Source: Betaproteobacteria bacterium
GTDB taxonomy: Bacteria > Pseudomonadota > Gammaproteobacteria > Burkholderiales > Rhodocyclaceae
Assembly (NCBI GenBank): GCA_020621405.1
Contig: JAHRYN010000005.1
Coordinates: forward strand, 124,001 to 188,000
Reading direction: 5' to 3'
DNA: 64,000 nt
Within the stretch, counting starts at the first letter, position 1. Every line of letters starts with the position of its first letter. The notes below the pieces were generated by a model that was given only the letters and a program-made list of their open reading frames with translations, had not been told where the DNA came from and did not search any database. Below, piece by piece: positions 17,002-26,712 of this stretch. Position numbers and translations under genes: made by a program.

Positions 17002-18324
17002 GTGTCCGCCTCCTCGTTCGATCACGCCTCCCTCGTTTCCCGCAGCCTGGCCGCCGTCTGGCATCCGTGCACCCAGATGCAGTGGCATGCCGACCAATCG
17101 CTGCCGCTGCTCGCGATTTCGCGTGCGCAGGGACCGTGGCTGCACGCGCCGGATGGCCGGCGCTACCTCGACGGCATCAGTTCCTGGTGGACCAATCTGT
17201 TCGGCCACAGCCACCCGGACATCGTGCGCGCGCTGCGCGACCAGCTAGACACGCTGGACCACGTCATGCTGGCCGGCTTCACGCACGAGCCGGTGGTGGC
17301 GCTGTCGGAACGGCTGTCGGCGCTGACCGGCGGCCGGCTCGGCCACGTGTTCTATGCGTCGGACGGCGCGTCGGCGACCGAGATCGCGCTCAAGATGTCG
17401 CTGCACTACTGGCGCAACCGGGGGCTGCCGGACAAGAACGAATTCATCTGCTTTGCCGGCAGCTATCACGGCGAGACGGTCGGTGCGCTGGCGGTGACCG
17501 ACGTCGCGCTGTTTCGCGATGCCTATGCGCCGATGGTGCGCGGTGCGCACGTATTGCCGAGCCCGGCGGGCGGCGACGCGCAGGCAGCACTTCAATCTCT
17601 GTCGACCTTTCTCGACGTGCATCACGCGCGCATTGCGGCGATGATCATCGAGCCGCGCGTGCAGTGCGCCGGCGGCATGGCGATGCACGATGCCGACTGG
17701 CTGCGCGAGGTGCGCCAGCTGTGCGACCGCCACGCGGTGCACCTGATCGCCGACGAGATCGCGGTCGGCTGTGGCCGCACCGGCACCTTCTTCGCCTGCG
17801 AGCAGTCGCTGGACGAGGCCGGCGAGGGCTGGCCGGACTTCATCTGCCTGTCGAAAGGCATCACCGGCGGCACGCTGCCACTGTCGCTGGTGCTGTCGAA
17901 GCCCTTCGTGTTCGACGCCTTCCTCGACGACACGATGGCGCGCGGCTTCCTGCATTCGCATTCCTACACCGGCAATCCGCTGGCCTGTCGTGCGGCGCTG
18001 GCCACGCTGGACCTGTTCGACCGGCTCGACATCCTGGCGCGCAACCGCGTGTGGGCACACACCTTCAGCGATGCGCTGGCATCGCTGGCCGCACATCCGG
18101 CCGTTCGCGACTTCCGTCAGGCCGGCATGATCTGGGCGCTCGACGTCGATACCGCGCACGCCGACTTCAGCCGCCGCTACTACCGGGAGGCGCTGGCGCG
18201 CGAACTGCTGTTGCGGCCGATGGGCAACACGCTGTACTTCATGCCGCCCTATGTGCTCGACGATGCGCAGACCGCGCTGCTCGCGCAGGGGGCACGCGAC
18301 GCGCTGGACGCCGCTCTCGCATGA
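17002..18324 (+). CDS. bioA: Adenosylmethionine-8-amino-7-oxononanoate aminotransferase (BioA)
   Basis: A 440-residue PLP enzyme if started at GTG 17002; TTG 16975 would add nine residues but lies in a hairpin, and neither start has a strong ribosome site. BioA converts KAPA to DAPA using S-adenosylmethionine as amino donor. The signature WHPCTQMQWHAD near the N-terminus, GISSWWTNLFGHSHP, the AGSYHGETVGAL segment, the IADEIAVGCGRTG acid motif and the PLP lysine in LSKGITGG (K285) are all present. It is the first gene of the biotin run; its last codons overlap the bioF start (ATGA). Confidence 0.95.
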   Translation: MSASSFDHASLVSRSLAAVWHPCTQMQWHADQSLPLLAISRAQGPWLHAPDGRRYLDGISSWWTNLFGHSHPDIVRALRDQLDTLDHVMLAGFTHEPVVALSERLSALTGGRLGHVFYASDGASATEIALKMSLHYWRNRGLPDKNEFICFAGSYHGETVGALAVTDVALFRDAYAPMVRGAHVLPSPAGGDAQAALQSLSTFLDVHHARIAAMIIEPRVQCAGGMAMHDADWLREVRQLCDRHAVHLIADEIAVGCGRTGTFFACEQSLDEAGEGWPDFICLSKGITGGTLPLSLVLSKPFVFDAFLDDTMARGFLHSHSYTGNPLACRAALATLDLFDRLDILARNRVWAHTFSDALASLAAHPAVRDFRQAGMIWALDVDTAHADFSRRYYREALARELLLRPMGNTLYFMPPYVLDDAQTALLAQGARDALDAALA

Positions 18325-19475
18325 GTGCGCTCGATTTTCGTGCCCGGCTGGCCGCGCTTGCGGCAGACGACCTGCTGCGCACGCGCCGGGTGCTGGACGC
18401 CGCCTGCGGCCCGCGGGCCGTGGTCGATGGCCGGCCGCTGCTCGCGTTCGCGGGCAACGACTACCTCGGACTGGCCAACCACCCGGACGTGGTCGAGGCG
18501 CTGCGCGAGGGCGCGTCGCGCTGGGGTGCGGGCGCCGGCGCGTCGCATCTGGTCAGCGGTCACCAGCGACCGCACGAAGAGCTCGAAGCCGCGCTGGCGG
18601 CCTTTGTCGGCCTGCCGCGCGCGCTGTCCTTCTGTACCGGCTACATGGCGAATCTGGCCATACTGCCTGCGCTGGCTGGGCGTGGCGACACCATCGTCGC
18701 CGACCGCCTGAACCATGCCTCGCTGGTCGATGCGGCACAGCTGTCGCGCGCCACCGTGCGCCGCTATCCGCACAACGACGTTGCCGCCGCGGCGCGTGCG
18801 CTGGAAGGTGCGAGCGGGCGCAAGGTGGTCGTGACCGACGCGGTGTTCAGCATGGACGGCGACATGGCGCCGCTGGCCGAACTGCTGGCGCTGTGCGAGC
18901 GCCACGACGCATTGCTGGTGATCGACGACGCCCATGGTTTCGGCGTGCTGGGCGAACACGGCCGCGGAGCGCTGTCGCATTGCGGCATCGCTTCGCCGCG
19001 CGTGGTCTATATGGGCACGCTGGGCAAGGCGGCCGGCGTGTCCGGCGCCTTCGTCGCCGGTGACCCCGATTTGGTCGAATGGTTGATGCAGACCGGACGC
19101 AGCTATCGCTACACCACGGCCGCGCCGGCCGCGCTTGCGTGTGCGCTGCTGGCCAGCCTGCGCATCATCGCGTCAGCCGACGACCGGCGGGCGCTGCTGG
19201 CAGCGCACCGCGCACAGCTGCGCCGGGAACTCGCGCCAGTACGCTGGACGCTGATGCCGTCCGACACGGCGATCCAGCCGCTGCTCGTCGGTGGTAACGC
19301 CGAAGCGCTGGCACTTGCGGCGCGCCTGCTCGAATGCGGCATCTGGGTGCCGGCGATCCGGCCGCCGACCGTGCCTGCCGGCACCGCGCGCCTGCGCATC
19401 TCGCTCAGCGCCGCACATTCGGCGGATGACCTGGCTGCTCTGTGCGGCGCCCTGACCGAGGCGGGCCATGGCTGA
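18321..19475 (+). CDS. bioF: 8-amino-7-oxononanoate synthase (BioF)
   Basis: A 384-residue alpha-oxoamine synthase. It joins pimeloyl-ACP and L-alanine to give KAPA. The N-terminal [35 protein letters not shown], the PLP-stacking [15 protein letters not shown] and the Schiff-base K236 in [13 protein letters not shown] are all in place; this lysine number matches that of E. coli BioF. ATG 18321 forms an ATGA overlap with the bioA stop, and its end overlaps the bioH start by eight bases, so the genes are translated as a coupled set. Confidence 0.96.
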   Translation: MSALDFRARLAALAADDLLRTRRVLDAACGPRAVVDGRPLLAFAGNDYLGLANHPDVVEALREGASRWGAGAGASHLVSGHQRPHEELEAALAAFVGLPRALSFCTGYMANLAILPALAGRGDTIVADRLNHASLVDAAQLSRATVRRYPHNDVAAAARALEGASGRKVVVTDAVFSMDGDMAPLAELLALCERHDALLVIDDAHGFGVLGEHGRGALSHCGIASPRVVYMGTLGKAAGVSGAFVAGDPDLVEWLMQTGRSYRYTTAAPAALACALLASLRIIASADDRRALLAAHRAQLRRELAPVRWTLMPSDTAIQPLLVGGNAEALALAARLLECGIWVPAIRPPTVPAGTARLRISLSAAHSADDLAALCGALTEAGHG

Positions 19476-20250
19476 CGCGCTTGACTGCCGACGCTTCGGC
19501 GAAAATGGCTCGCACTTCGGCGAAGGCGGCCCGCGCGTGGCGCTGCTGCATGGCTGGGGCTGGGACGGGCGCCTGCTCGAACCGGTCGCGCAGGCGCTGG
19601 GCGAGAGGTGCCGGGTATTCCTCCCCGATCTGCCGGGTTACGGCATGAACCGTGACCGCGGCTGCGACAGCTTCGAACACTGCGTCGAACAGCTGGCCGA
19701 TATGCTGCCCGACGTCGATACGCTGGTCGGCTGGTCGCTCGGCGGACTGCTCGCACTGGCCTGGGCCGCGCGGGCGCCGGTCCGCAAGGTTGCGCTGGTC
19801 GGGGCCTCGCCGTGCTTCGTGCAGCGGCCGGACTGGCCCGACGGCATGACGATGGAGCGTTTCGAGGCCTTTGCCGACGCGGTTGGCGAGCAGCCGCAGC
19901 GCGCACGCATGCGCTTTGCGGCGCTGTCGGCGCTGGGCGACAGCAATCCGCGTGCATCGCGCGGCGCAATGTCGGCTTTGATCGAGCAGCCACCGCTGCC
20001 ATCGTCGCCCGCGCTGAGCCAGGGGCTGGACTGGCTGCGCGATCAGGATTTGCGGGATGTCATGCATGCGCTGTCGGCCGACCTGATGTTCGTGCACGGC
20101 GAGCAGGATCGCGTGATCGATGTTGCGGCGGCCCGGTCCGCGGCAGAAGTCTGTTCGGCGCACTGGCTGTGCGTGCCGGGTGCCGCCCATCTGCCCTGGC
20201 TTCATGGCGGTCTGCGCGAACTGTGCGACTGGGTGGCTGCGGATGTCTGA
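19468..20250 (+). CDS. bioH: Pimeloyl-ACP methyl ester esterase (BioH)
   Basis: A 260-residue alpha/beta hydrolase. It releases methanol from pimeloyl-ACP methyl ester, ending the BioC-masked chain-elongation phase. LLHGWGWDGRLLEP gives the oxyanion loop, the nucleophile is S90 in VGWSLGGLLAL, the acid is probably the Asp in VHGEQDRVID and the base the His in VPGAAHLPWLHG. Location between bioF and bioC makes BioH much more likely than another hydrolase. The gene overlaps both neighbours by eight bases. Confidence 0.93.
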   Translation: MADALDCRRFGENGSHFGEGGPRVALLHGWGWDGRLLEPVAQALGERCRVFLPDLPGYGMNRDRGCDSFEHCVEQLADMLPDVDTLVGWSLGGLLALAWAARAPVRKVALVGASPCFVQRPDWPDGMTMERFEAFADAVGEQPQRARMRFAALSALGDSNPRASRGAMSALIEQPPLPSSPALSQGLDWLRDQDLRDVMHALSADLMFVHGEQDRVIDVAAARSAAEVCSAHWLCVPGAAHLPWLHGGLRELCDWVAADV

Positions 20251-21031
20251 ACTGTCGGCGGTCCAGCGGGCCTTTTCCCGGGCAGCGGGGCGTTATCGCG
20301 CGGCGGCCGGGCTGCAACGCGTGGTGTCGGACCGCCTGCTCGACCTGCTGCCGGACGTCGAGGCGCAGCGGATTCTCGATCTGGGCTGCGGCATCGGTTT
20401 TGCGTCGGGTGCGCTGGCGGCACGCCATCCGGATGCGCAGGTGATCGCCGCCGATTTTTCGCCCGGCATGCTCGGCGCGCACGAGGCTGCATCGTCCTGC
20501 CTGCGCGTCTGTGCCGATGCGCACTGCCTGCCTTTTGCCGATGCCGGCCTGGATCTGGTCTTTTCCAGCCTGATGCTCCAGTGGTGCGATCTGCCGCGTG
20601 CGTTGTCCGAGTCTGCGCGTGCGTTGCGCCCGGACGGCGTCGTCTGCTTCAGCACTGTATTGAACGGTTCCCTGCGCGAGATCGATGCCGCGTTCGCTGC
20701 TGTCGATCAGCATCGTCATACCGTGGCTTTCACGGAAGAGGGGCGCCTGCGGGAAGTACTGGCTTCTGCCGGGTTGCGCGTCGATTGCATCGAGCGGGCG
20801 ACGCGCGTCGAACATTTCGCCGATGCGCGCAGCCTGCTGCAGTCGATCCGCGACATCGGCGCCTCGCGCGTGCCGGTCGACGGACGCCGTGCCCTGCTCG
20901 GGCGAGTCGCCCTGCTGCGCGTGTATGACCACCTTGAATCGCTGCGCACAGAGCTGGGCATTCCGCTGAGCTATGAACTGGTCTGGGTCGTCGCGCGCAA
21001 ACCCGGCCTGAAGGTGGAGAGCAAGCAATGA
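20243..21031 (+). CDS. bioC: Malonyl-ACP O-methyltransferase (BioC)
   Basis: A 262-residue SAM-dependent methyltransferase from ATG 20243 inside the end of bioH; the longer frame upstream lies in bioH. BioC methylates the malonyl-ACP carboxyl so that fatty acid synthesis can build the pimeloyl chain. The SAM motif ILDLGCGIGFASGAL, the acidic VIAADFSPGML, LPFADAGLDLVFSSLMLQWC and RALRPDGVVCFST are characteristic. The first residues (SAVQRAFSRAAGRYRAAAGLQ) match the BioC N-terminal pattern. The last four bases overlap the bioD start. Confidence 0.94.
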   Translation: MSELSAVQRAFSRAAGRYRAAAGLQRVVSDRLLDLLPDVEAQRILDLGCGIGFASGALAARHPDAQVIAADFSPGMLGAHEAASSCLRVCADAHCLPFADAGLDLVFSSLMLQWCDLPRALSESARALRPDGVVCFSTVLNGSLREIDAAFAAVDQHRHTVAFTEEGRLREVLASAGLRVDCIERATRVEHFADARSLLQSIRDIGASRVPVDGRRALLGRVALLRVYDHLESLRTELGIPLSYELVWVVARKPGLKVESKQ

Positions 21032-21723
21032 TCGCAGCCAATGCCCATTTCGTGGTCGGCACCGACACCGGTGTCGGCAAGACATTGATCAGCTGCGCGC
21101 TGGTGCAGGCGCTGCGGAATCGAGGTGTTGCGGCGGTCGGAATGAAGCCGGTGGCCTCGGGGGCCTGGCGCGATGCCGACGGGTGCCGGCGCAGCGAGGA
21201 TGCCGACGCGCTGTCGGCGGTCAGCGCACCCGGTCATGCGCCGTCGCTGACCAACCCCTATCTGTTCGACGCACCGCTGGCACCGCATGTCGCGGCAAAT
21301 ATGGAAGGGCGGCTGATCGATCCGCTACATATAAGGAGCGCGTTTGCCCGGCTGTGTGCTGACGCGCAGCACGTCGTGGTCGAGGGGGTCGGCGGATTCA
21401 TCGTGCCGCTGACCGACGACTACACGACGGCGGACCTGGCTCAGGACCTCGGCGTGCCGCTGGTGCTGGTGGTCGGCCTGCGGCTGGGCTGCATCAATCA
21501 CGCGCTGCTGACGGCCGAAGCGATCCGTGCAAGAGGATTACGGCTGGCCGGGTGGGTTGCGAACTGCACGGCCGGGGGCATGCTGGCGCAGGATGCGTCG
21601 ATCGCCGCGCTGGCCGCGAGACTTGGGGCGCCGCTGCTGGGCGTGGTGCCCCATCTGGAGTCTCCGGACCCCGCAGTCGCCGCCGCGGCACTCGACCTTG
21701 ATGCGATTCTTTCGATTTCCTGA
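21028..21723 (+). CDS. bioD: Dethiobiotin synthetase (BioD)
   Basis: A 231-residue ATP-dependent ligase that closes the ureido ring of dethiobiotin from DAPA and CO2. The P-loop GTDTGVGKT, GMKPVASGAWRDADGC, PLAPHVAANMEG and VVEGVGGFIVPLTDDYTTAD are the family landmarks. It is the last gene of the biotin run. The final step enzyme, BioB, is not in the window. A sigma-70 promoter for the tRNA operon starts about 20 bases after its stop. Confidence 0.96.
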   Translation: MIAANAHFVVGTDTGVGKTLISCALVQALRNRGVAAVGMKPVASGAWRDADGCRRSEDADALSAVSAPGHAPSLTNPYLFDAPLAPHVAANMEGRLIDPLHIRSAFARLCADAQHVVVEGVGGFIVPLTDDYTTADLAQDLGVPLVLVVGLRLGCINHALLTAEAIRARGLRLAGWVANCTAGGMLAQDASIAALAARLGAPLLGVVPHLESPDPAVAAAALDLDAILSIS

Positions 21724-21743
21724 TGAATTTTTCGTTTTAGGGT

Positions 21744-21772
21744 TTGACAGACGGGGCAACGCTCACCATAAT
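21744..21772 (+). promoter_or_regulatory. Sigma-70 promoter of the tRNA-tuf operon
   Basis: TTGACA (21744-21749) and CATAAT (21767-21772) are separated by exactly 17 bases and lie 20 bases before the first tRNA, in the gap after bioD. Confidence 0.85.
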
Positions 21773-21791
21773 CGCGGGCTCGCTCGTCGCC

Positions 21792-21876
<85 letters not shown>

Positions 21877-22007
21877 CAACCTTTTGTTCATGAGGGTTTT
21901 GTGCGGTGGCGACAGTGAAGACAAGTGGTGCGAAGTACAGGTAAATGCAGTAACAGGCGTGCGGTGTTCGGTATCCGGACTGCGCGCCGGTAGTGCGGAG
22001 CGGTTTG

Positions 22008-22081
22008 GCGGGAGTAGTTCAATGGTAGAACCTTAGCCTTCCAAGCTAATGACGCGGGTTCGATTCCCGTCTCCCGCTCCA
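22008..22081 (+). tRNA. tRNA-Gly (TCC)
   Basis: A 74-base tRNA with acceptor arms GCGGGAG/CTCCCGC, GGTTCGATTCC T-arm, anticodon TCC at 22040-22042 and encoded CCA. The 131 bases between it and tRNA-Tyr show no gene. Confidence 0.97.
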
Positions 22082-22138
22082 CCGGTCAGGGCTTTTGCTG
22101 GCAGTCATCTGCCCGCTGTCCAGGCAAAGAGTTTCAGT

Positions 22139-22213
22139 GCCCATGTAGCTCAGTGGCAGAGCACTCCCTTGGTAAGGGAGAGGTCGGCAGTTCAATCCTG
22201 CCCATGGGCACCA
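22139..22213 (+). tRNA. tRNA-Thr (GGT)
   Basis: A 75-base tRNA with acceptor arms GCCCATG/CATGGGC, anticodon stem CTCCC/GGGAG, anticodon GGT at 22171-22173 and encoded CCA. It lies just upstream of the first tuf, as in the E. coli tufB operon. Confidence 0.97.
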
Positions 22214-22302
22214 CAGGTTTTTGGCGTGCGGCATCCTGGTGACAACTGAGGATGTCAGTCGAGGTTTGACGCAGATCTCAATTAAGTAACCAAGGTGATC
22301 GA

Positions 22303-23495
22303 AAATGGCAAAGGGAAAGTTTGAGCGCACCAAGCCGCACGTGAACGTGGGGACGATTGGTCACGTGGATCATGGCAAGACGACGCTGACGGCGGCGATC
22401 ACGACGATCCTGTCGAAGAAGTTCGGCGGTGAAGCGAAGGCGTACGATCAGATTGACGCGGCGCCGGAAGAGAAGGCGCGCGGCATCACGATCAACACCG
22501 CGCACGTTGAGTACGAAACGGCGGCGCGCCACTACGCGCACGTTGACTGCCCGGGTCACGCCGACTACGTGAAGAACATGATCACGGGTGCAGCGCAGAT
22601 GGACGGCGCGATCCTGGTGTGCTCGGCCGCTGACGGCCCGATGCCGCAGACGCGCGAACACATCCTGCTGGCCCGCCAGGTCGGCGTGCCGTACATCGTG
22701 GTGTTCCTGAACAAGTGCGACATGGTCGACGACGCCGAGCTGCTCGAGCTGGTCGAAATGGAAGTGCGCGAACTGCTGAGCAAGTACGACTTCCCGGGCG
22801 ACGATATCCCCATCATCCAGGGTTCGGCGCTGAAGGCGCTGGAAGGCGACCAGAGCGAAATCGGCGAAGCGTCGATCTTCCGCCTGGCCGACGCACTGGA
22901 CAGCTACATCCCGACGCCGGAGCGTGCGATCGACGGCGCGTTCCTGATGCCGATCGAAGACGTGTTCTCGATCTCGGGTCGCGGCACGGTGGTGACGGGT
23001 CGTATCGAACGCGGCATCGTGAAGGTCGGCGAAGAAATCGAAATCGTCGGCATCAAGGACACGGTCAAGACGACGTGTACCGGCGTTGAAATGTTCCGCA
23101 AGCTGCTGGACCAGGGTCAGGCAGGCGACAACGTTGGCGTGCTGCTGCGCGGCACCAAGCGTGAAGACGTGGAGCGTGGTCAGGTTCTGGCCAAGCCGGG
23201 TTCGATCAAGCCGCACACGCACTTCACGGCCGAGATCTACGTGCTGTCGAAGGACGAAGGCGGTCGTCACACGCCGTTCTTCAACGGCTATCGTCCGCAG
23301 TTCTACTTCCGGACGACGGACGTTACGGGCTCGATCGATCTGCCGGAAGGTACGGAGATGGTGATGCCGGGCGACAACGTATCGATCACGGTCAAGCTGA
23401 TTGCGCCGATCGCGATGGAAGAAGGTCTGCGCTTTGCGATCCGCGAAGGCGGTCGTACGGTCGGTGCCGGTGTGGTTGCCAAGATCATCGCTTAA
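22303..23495 (+). repeat. Copy 1 of the 1193-bp tuf repeat
   Basis: Compared line by line with 38983-40175 (offset 16680) I found no difference. Identity begins two bases before the ATG and stops at the last base of the stop codon; flanks are unrelated. This indicates concerted evolution of the two genes, not a mobile element. Confidence 0.95.
22305..23495 (+). CDS. tuf: Elongation factor Tu (copy 1)
   Basis: A 396-residue GTPase that delivers aminoacyl-tRNA to the ribosome. G1 [10 protein letters not shown], the switch-I threonine in [13 protein letters not shown]3 DCPGHADY and G4 NKCD are present, followed by domains 2 and 3 ending in [14 protein letters not shown]. It follows tRNA-Tyr, -Gly and -Thr and precedes tRNA-Trp and secE, the tufB-type position. 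The nucleotide sequence is identical to the second copy after fusA. Confidence 0.99.
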   Translation: MAKGKFERTKPHVNVGTIGHVDHGKTTLTAAITTILSKKFGGEAKAYDQIDAAPEEKARGITINTAHVEYETAARHYAHVDCPGHADYVKNMITGAAQMDGAILVCSAADGPMPQTREHILLARQVGVPYIVVFLNKCDMVDDAELLELVEMEVRELLSKYDFPGDDIPIIQGSALKALEGDQSEIGEASIFRLADALDSYIPTPERAIDGAFLMPIEDVFSISGRGTVVTGRIERGIVKVGEEIEIVGIKDTVKTTCTGVEMFRKLLDQGQAGDNVGVLLRGTKREDVERGQVLAKPGSIKPHTHFTAEIYVLSKDEGGRHTPFFNGYRPQFYFRTTDVTGSIDLPEGTEMVMPGDNVSITVKLIAPIAMEEGLRFAIREGGRTVGAGVVAKIIA

Positions 23496-23505
23496 GGTTG
23501 GTGTG

Positions 23506-23539
23506 CCCCGGGTTGCGTGAGCCGCCCGGGTTTTGTTTT
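23506..23539 (+). terminator. Terminator-like hairpin after tuf copy 1
   Basis: CCCGGG at 23507-23512 and again at 23525-23530 pair around a 12-base loop, followed by TTTTGTTTT. It is short but has a good T-tract; partial read-through into tRNA-Trp and secE-nusG is likely, as no other promoter is obvious there. Confidence 0.5.
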
Positions 23540-23541
23540 GC

Positions 23542-23617
23542 AGGGGCATAGCTCAATTGGCAGAGCGTCGGTCTCCAAAACCGAAGGTTGGGGGTTCGAT
23601 TCCCTCTGCCCCTGCCA
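23542..23617 (+). tRNA. tRNA-Trp (CCA)
   Basis: A 76-base tRNA with acceptor arms AGGGGCA/TGCCCCT, anticodon CCA at 23575-23577 in CTCCAAA and encoded CCA end. The tuf-trpT-secE order is the standard one. Confidence 0.97.
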
Positions 23618-23672
23618 CTCCGGTGATCAGGCCGGGTAATTTTGCGGAGTGCAAGCGCACTTCCGGACATTC

Positions 23673-24026
23673 ATGACCGACCAGTTGAAGTTTGCGCTGG
23701 CCATTGCCCTGCTGATAGCAGGGGTGGCCGGCTTTTACGTTCTTTCCGACCAGATAATGGCGGTGCGCGTACTGTCCGTGGTTGCCGGTCTGGCCGCGGG
23801 TGTTGCGGTCGCCTGGTATACGGATCCGGGGCGTCGCTTCATCGTATTTGCCAACGAGTCGGTGGTCGAAGCGAAGAAGGTTGCCTGGCCCAGTCGCAAG
23901 GAAACCATTCAGACGACGGCCATCGTGTTTGGTTTTGTGGTTGTGATGGCACTCTTCCTCTGGGTGACCGACAAGAGCCTCGAGTGGGTGTTGTACGACC
24001 TGATACTGGGCTGGAAAAGATCATGA
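23673..24026 (+). CDS. secE: Preprotein translocase subunit SecE
   Basis: A 117-residue inner-membrane protein from ATG 23673. Three membrane segments are visible (about 5-25, 32-50 and 88-110), with the conserved amphipathic region [19 protein letters not shown] before the last one. This is the long three-helix form found in proteobacteria. It stabilises SecY in the translocon. The stop overlaps the nusG start (ATGA). Confidence 0.97.
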   Translation: MTDQLKFALAIALLIAGVAGFYVLSDQIMAVRVLSVVAGLAAGVAVAWYTDPGRRFIVFANESVVEAKKVAWPSRKETIQTTAIVFGFVVVMALFLWVTDKSLEWVLYDLILGWKRS

Positions 24027-24556
24027 GCAAGCGTTGGTACGTGGTACACGCCTATTCCGGTTTCGAGAAATCGGTACAGCGCGCGCTCGTCGAGCGCGTT
24101 GCGCGCTCCGGGATGCAGGACAAGTTCGGCCAGATCCTCGTGCCGGTCGAGGAAGTCGTTGAAATGCGCGGCGGGCAGAAGGCGGTGTCCGAGCGCAAGT
24201 TCTTCCCCGGTTATGTGCTGGTCGAGATGGACATGGACGAGGATAGCTGGCACCTCGTCAAGAGCACGCCCAAGGTGACCGGTTTTGTCGGCGGCAGCGC
24301 CAACAAGCCGACCCCGATTTCCGAGAAGGAAGTCGACAAGATCATGCAGCAGATGCAGGAAGGGGTCGAAAAGCCCCGTCCGAAGGTGCTGTTCGAAGTG
24401 GGCGAGCTGGTTCGGGTCAAGGAAGGTCCGTTCACCGATTTCAACGGTTCGGTGGAAAGCGTGAATTACGACAAGAGCCGCCTGCACGTGTCGGTGACCA
24501 TCTTCGGTCGCGCGACGCCGGTCGAGCTCGAGTTTTCGCAGGTCGAGAAGGTCTGA
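24023..24556 (+). CDS. nusG: Transcription termination/antitermination factor NusG
   Basis: A 177-residue protein with the NGN domain ([42 protein letters not shown]) and a C-terminal KOW domain ([18 protein letters not shown]). It binds RNA polymerase and links it to Rho or S10. It is translationally coupled to secE. The 159 bases to rplK hold no gene; that leader would be the place for an L1 feedback site, which I could not delimit. Confidence 0.98.
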   Translation: MSKRWYVVHAYSGFEKSVQRALVERVARSGMQDKFGQILVPVEEVVEMRGGQKAVSERKFFPGYVLVEMDMDEDSWHLVKSTPKVTGFVGGSANKPTPISEKEVDKIMQQMQEGVEKPRPKVLFEVGELVRVKEGPFTDFNGSVESVNYDKSRLHVSVTIFGRATPVELEFSQVEKV

Positions 24557-24715
24557 CCTGAAGGTTTCGGGCGGCACCGCAGGGTGTCGTCCAGGTGCGC
24601 GGCGATGCCTTTGCGGGTTTGCCGCGTGATTGTTTCCGGTGCTGTCGCGCCGGGCGAGGAGTGATGACGGGCCGAAGGGCCGGGACTCACGCTAACACTC
24701 ACACATGGAGTCATC

Positions 24716-25147
24716 ATGGCGAAGAAAATCGTCGGCTACGTAAAGCTGCAAGTGCCGGCCGGAAAGGCGAATCCGTCGCCCCCGATCGGTCCCGCGCTGG
24801 GTCAGCGCGGTCTGAACATCATGGAGTTCTGCAAGGCATTCAATGCGCAGACCCAAGGCATGGAACCGGGTCTGCCGATTCCGGTCGTGATCACCGCCTA
24901 CGCGGACAAGTCGTTCACGTTCGTGATGAAGTCGCCCCCGGCGACCATCCTGATCAAGAAGGCGGCCGGCATCACCAAGGGATCGCCGAAGCCGCACACC
25001 GACAAGGTGGGCAAGGTGACCCGTGCCCAGCTTGAAGAAATTGTAAAAGTGAAGAACAAGGATCTGACCGCCGGTGACCTCGACGCCGCCGTGCGCACGA
25101 TCGCTGGTTCTGCCCGCAGCATGGGCATCACGGTGGAGGGCCTGTAA
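24716..25147 (+). CDS. rplK: 50S ribosomal protein L11
   Basis: 143 residues. The proline-rich N-terminal segment that binds thiostrepton-type ligands ([20 protein letters not shown]) and the rRNA-binding C-terminal domain ([14 protein letters not shown]-like end) are clear. It forms the GTPase-associated centre with 23S rRNA. GGAG six bases before ATG; rplA starts two bases after the stop. Confidence 0.98.
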   Translation: MAKKIVGYVKLQVPAGKANPSPPIGPALGQRGLNIMEFCKAFNAQTQGMEPGLPIPVVITAYADKSFTFVMKSPPATILIKKAAGITKGSPKPHTDKVGKVTRAQLEEIVKVKNKDLTAGDLDAAVRTIAGSARSMGITVEGL

Positions 25148-25149
25148 TC

Positions 25150-25842
25150 ATGGCGAAGTTGTCCAAGCGTATGCAGGCGCTGCGCGCCAAGGTCGATCGC
25201 ACCCGTAGCTACCCGCTGGCCGATGCGCTGGCGCTGGTGAAGGAAATCGCGAATGCCAAGTTCGACGAATCCGTCGATCTGGCCGTCAATCTCGGCATCG
25301 ATGCGAAGAAGTCAGACCAGCTGGTGCGCGGTTCCGTCGTGCTGCCGGCCGGTACCGGCAAGTCGGTCCGTGTGGCCGTGTTTGCACAGGGCGCCAAGGC
25401 TGAAGAAGCCAAGGCTGCTGGTGCCGACGTCGTCGGTTTCGACGACCTCGCCGCTCAGGTCAAGGAAGGCAATCTCAATTTCGACGTGGCCATCGCCACG
25501 CCGGACGCGATGCGCGTGGTTGGCGCGCTGGGCCAGATCCTCGGTCCGCGCGGCCTGATGCCGAACCCGAAGGTCGGCACCGTGACCATGGACGTCGCAA
25601 CCGCGGTCAAGAACGCCAAGGCCGGTCAGGTGCAGTACCGCACCGACAAGGGTGGCATCGTTCAATGTACCGTTGGCCGCGCCTCGTTCTCGGCCGATCA
25701 GCTGACCAGCAACATCAAGGCGCTGGTCGATGCACTGAACAAGGCCCGTCCGGCTGCCGCCAAGGGTGTTTACCTGCGCAAGGTATCGGTGACCACCACG
25801 ATGGGTGTGGGCATCCGCGTCGATCAGGCTTCGGTGCAGTAA
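25150..25842 (+). CDS. rplA: 50S ribosomal protein L1
   Basis: 230 residues with the L1 signature [16 protein letters not shown] and the C-terminal [16 protein letters not shown]. It forms the L1 stalk at the E site and in E. coli represses the rplK-rplA mRNA. It is coupled to rplK and followed by the L10 leader region. Confidence 0.98.
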   Translation: MAKLSKRMQALRAKVDRTRSYPLADALALVKEIANAKFDESVDLAVNLGIDAKKSDQLVRGSVVLPAGTGKSVRVAVFAQGAKAEEAKAAGADVVGFDDLAAQVKEGNLNFDVAIATPDAMRVVGALGQILGPRGLMPNPKVGTVTMDVATAVKNAKAGQVQYRTDKGGIVQCTVGRASFSADQLTSNIKALVDALNKARPAAAKGVYLRKVSVTTTMGVGIRVDQASVQ

Positions 25843-26100
25843 CAGGATTTGCGTCCGGTCAGGCCGGATGCACAATGGACTTTGGGCCGTCGCCGCCTGT
25901 TCGGGGCGACGGGTTGTCAAAGACCGCAGGTGCCCGCAAGGGTGTAATGGGGTGCAAGCCCCGCCTGCGCAGATGGCGTAACCCGACACAGGATGGATGT
26001 TGTCCTCACGGACAGTTTCTTCTCCTGATACGGTCGCCGCAGGTGGTTCGCCGGGTGGGCAGCAATGTGTGCCCGGCGACCGTAATCATGGGAGTAGACC
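25843..26100 (+). promoter_or_regulatory. Structured rplJ leader (putative L10-binding leader RNA)
   Basis: This 258-base gap has no gene but several helices. A stem of GCGTCCGG with CCGGATGC (25851-25871) follows rplA, a GC-rich stem lies near GGGGTGCAAGCCCC (about 25950-25963), and long complementary stretches (CGGTCGCC near 26031 with GGCGACCG near 26076) close it. Gammaproteobacteria carry an L10(L12)4-binding leader in the same place. The fold is read by eye only. Confidence 0.6.
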
Positions 26101-26631
26101 TTGGGACTCAATCTCGATCAGAAGAAGGAAGTCGTTGCCGGCGTATCCGCTGAAGTTGCGGGCGCGCAGGTGATCGTGATCGCCGAGAACCGCGGTCTGG
26201 AAGTGGGCGATGTCACGCGTTTGCGTGCCCAGGCCCGTGCGCAGGGTGTGTACCTGCGTGTTCTGAAGAACACGCTGGCTCGTCGTGCTGTCGCGGGTAC
26301 CCCTTTCGAGGGGTTGGCGAAGGAAATGACCGGGCCGTTGCTGTACGGCATGTCTGCCGATCCGGTATCGGCGGCAAAGGTCATCCAGGATTTCGCCAAG
26401 GGTAACGACAAGCTGGTCATCAAGGGCGGCGCGCTGGCCAACCATGTCCTCGACGCCAACGGCGTCAAGGCACTGGCCTCCATGCCGAGCCGCGAAGAAC
26501 TGCTCGCAACACTTCTGGGCACGATGCAGGCCCCGATCGCAAAGTTTGCACAGACGCTCAACGAGGTTCCGGGCAAGTTCGTCCGTACCCTCGCCGCGCT
26601 GCGCGACGACCGCGAAAAGCAGGCTGCTTAA
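26101..26631 (+). CDS. rplJ: 50S ribosomal protein L10 (TTG start)
   Basis: 176 residues. The first codon is TTG with GGGAG seven bases before it; the next in-frame ATG would remove the conserved N-terminal [17 protein letters not shown]10 anchors L7/L12 dimers to the ribosome stalk through its C-terminal helix. The rare start together with the structured leader suggests deliberate translational control of the operon. Confidence 0.96.
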   Translation: MGLNLDQKKEVVAGVSAEVAGAQVIVIAENRGLEVGDVTRLRAQARAQGVYLRVLKNTLARRAVAGTPFEGLAKEMTGPLLYGMSADPVSAAKVIQDFAKGNDKLVIKGGALANHVLDANGVKALASMPSREELLATLLGTMQAPIAKFAQTLNEVPGKFVRTLAALRDDREKQAA

Positions 26632-26712
26632 GTTCAGGCGTCACGAAATATCAGACAACCATCCCGCACTGCTGGATTCAGAATCCACAGTGCATGAAAC
26701 AGGAGTTTAGAA

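Noticed and set aside
16962-19475. An 837-residue plus-strand frame running through bioA into bioF
   Set aside because: Only the part from ATG 18321 is real (BioF). The first 450 codons are a shadow of bioA in another frame.
20060-21085. A 341-residue minus-strand frame opposite bioC
   Set aside because: Antisense shadow of bioC and bioH; the plus-strand genes show full catalytic motifs and coupled starts.
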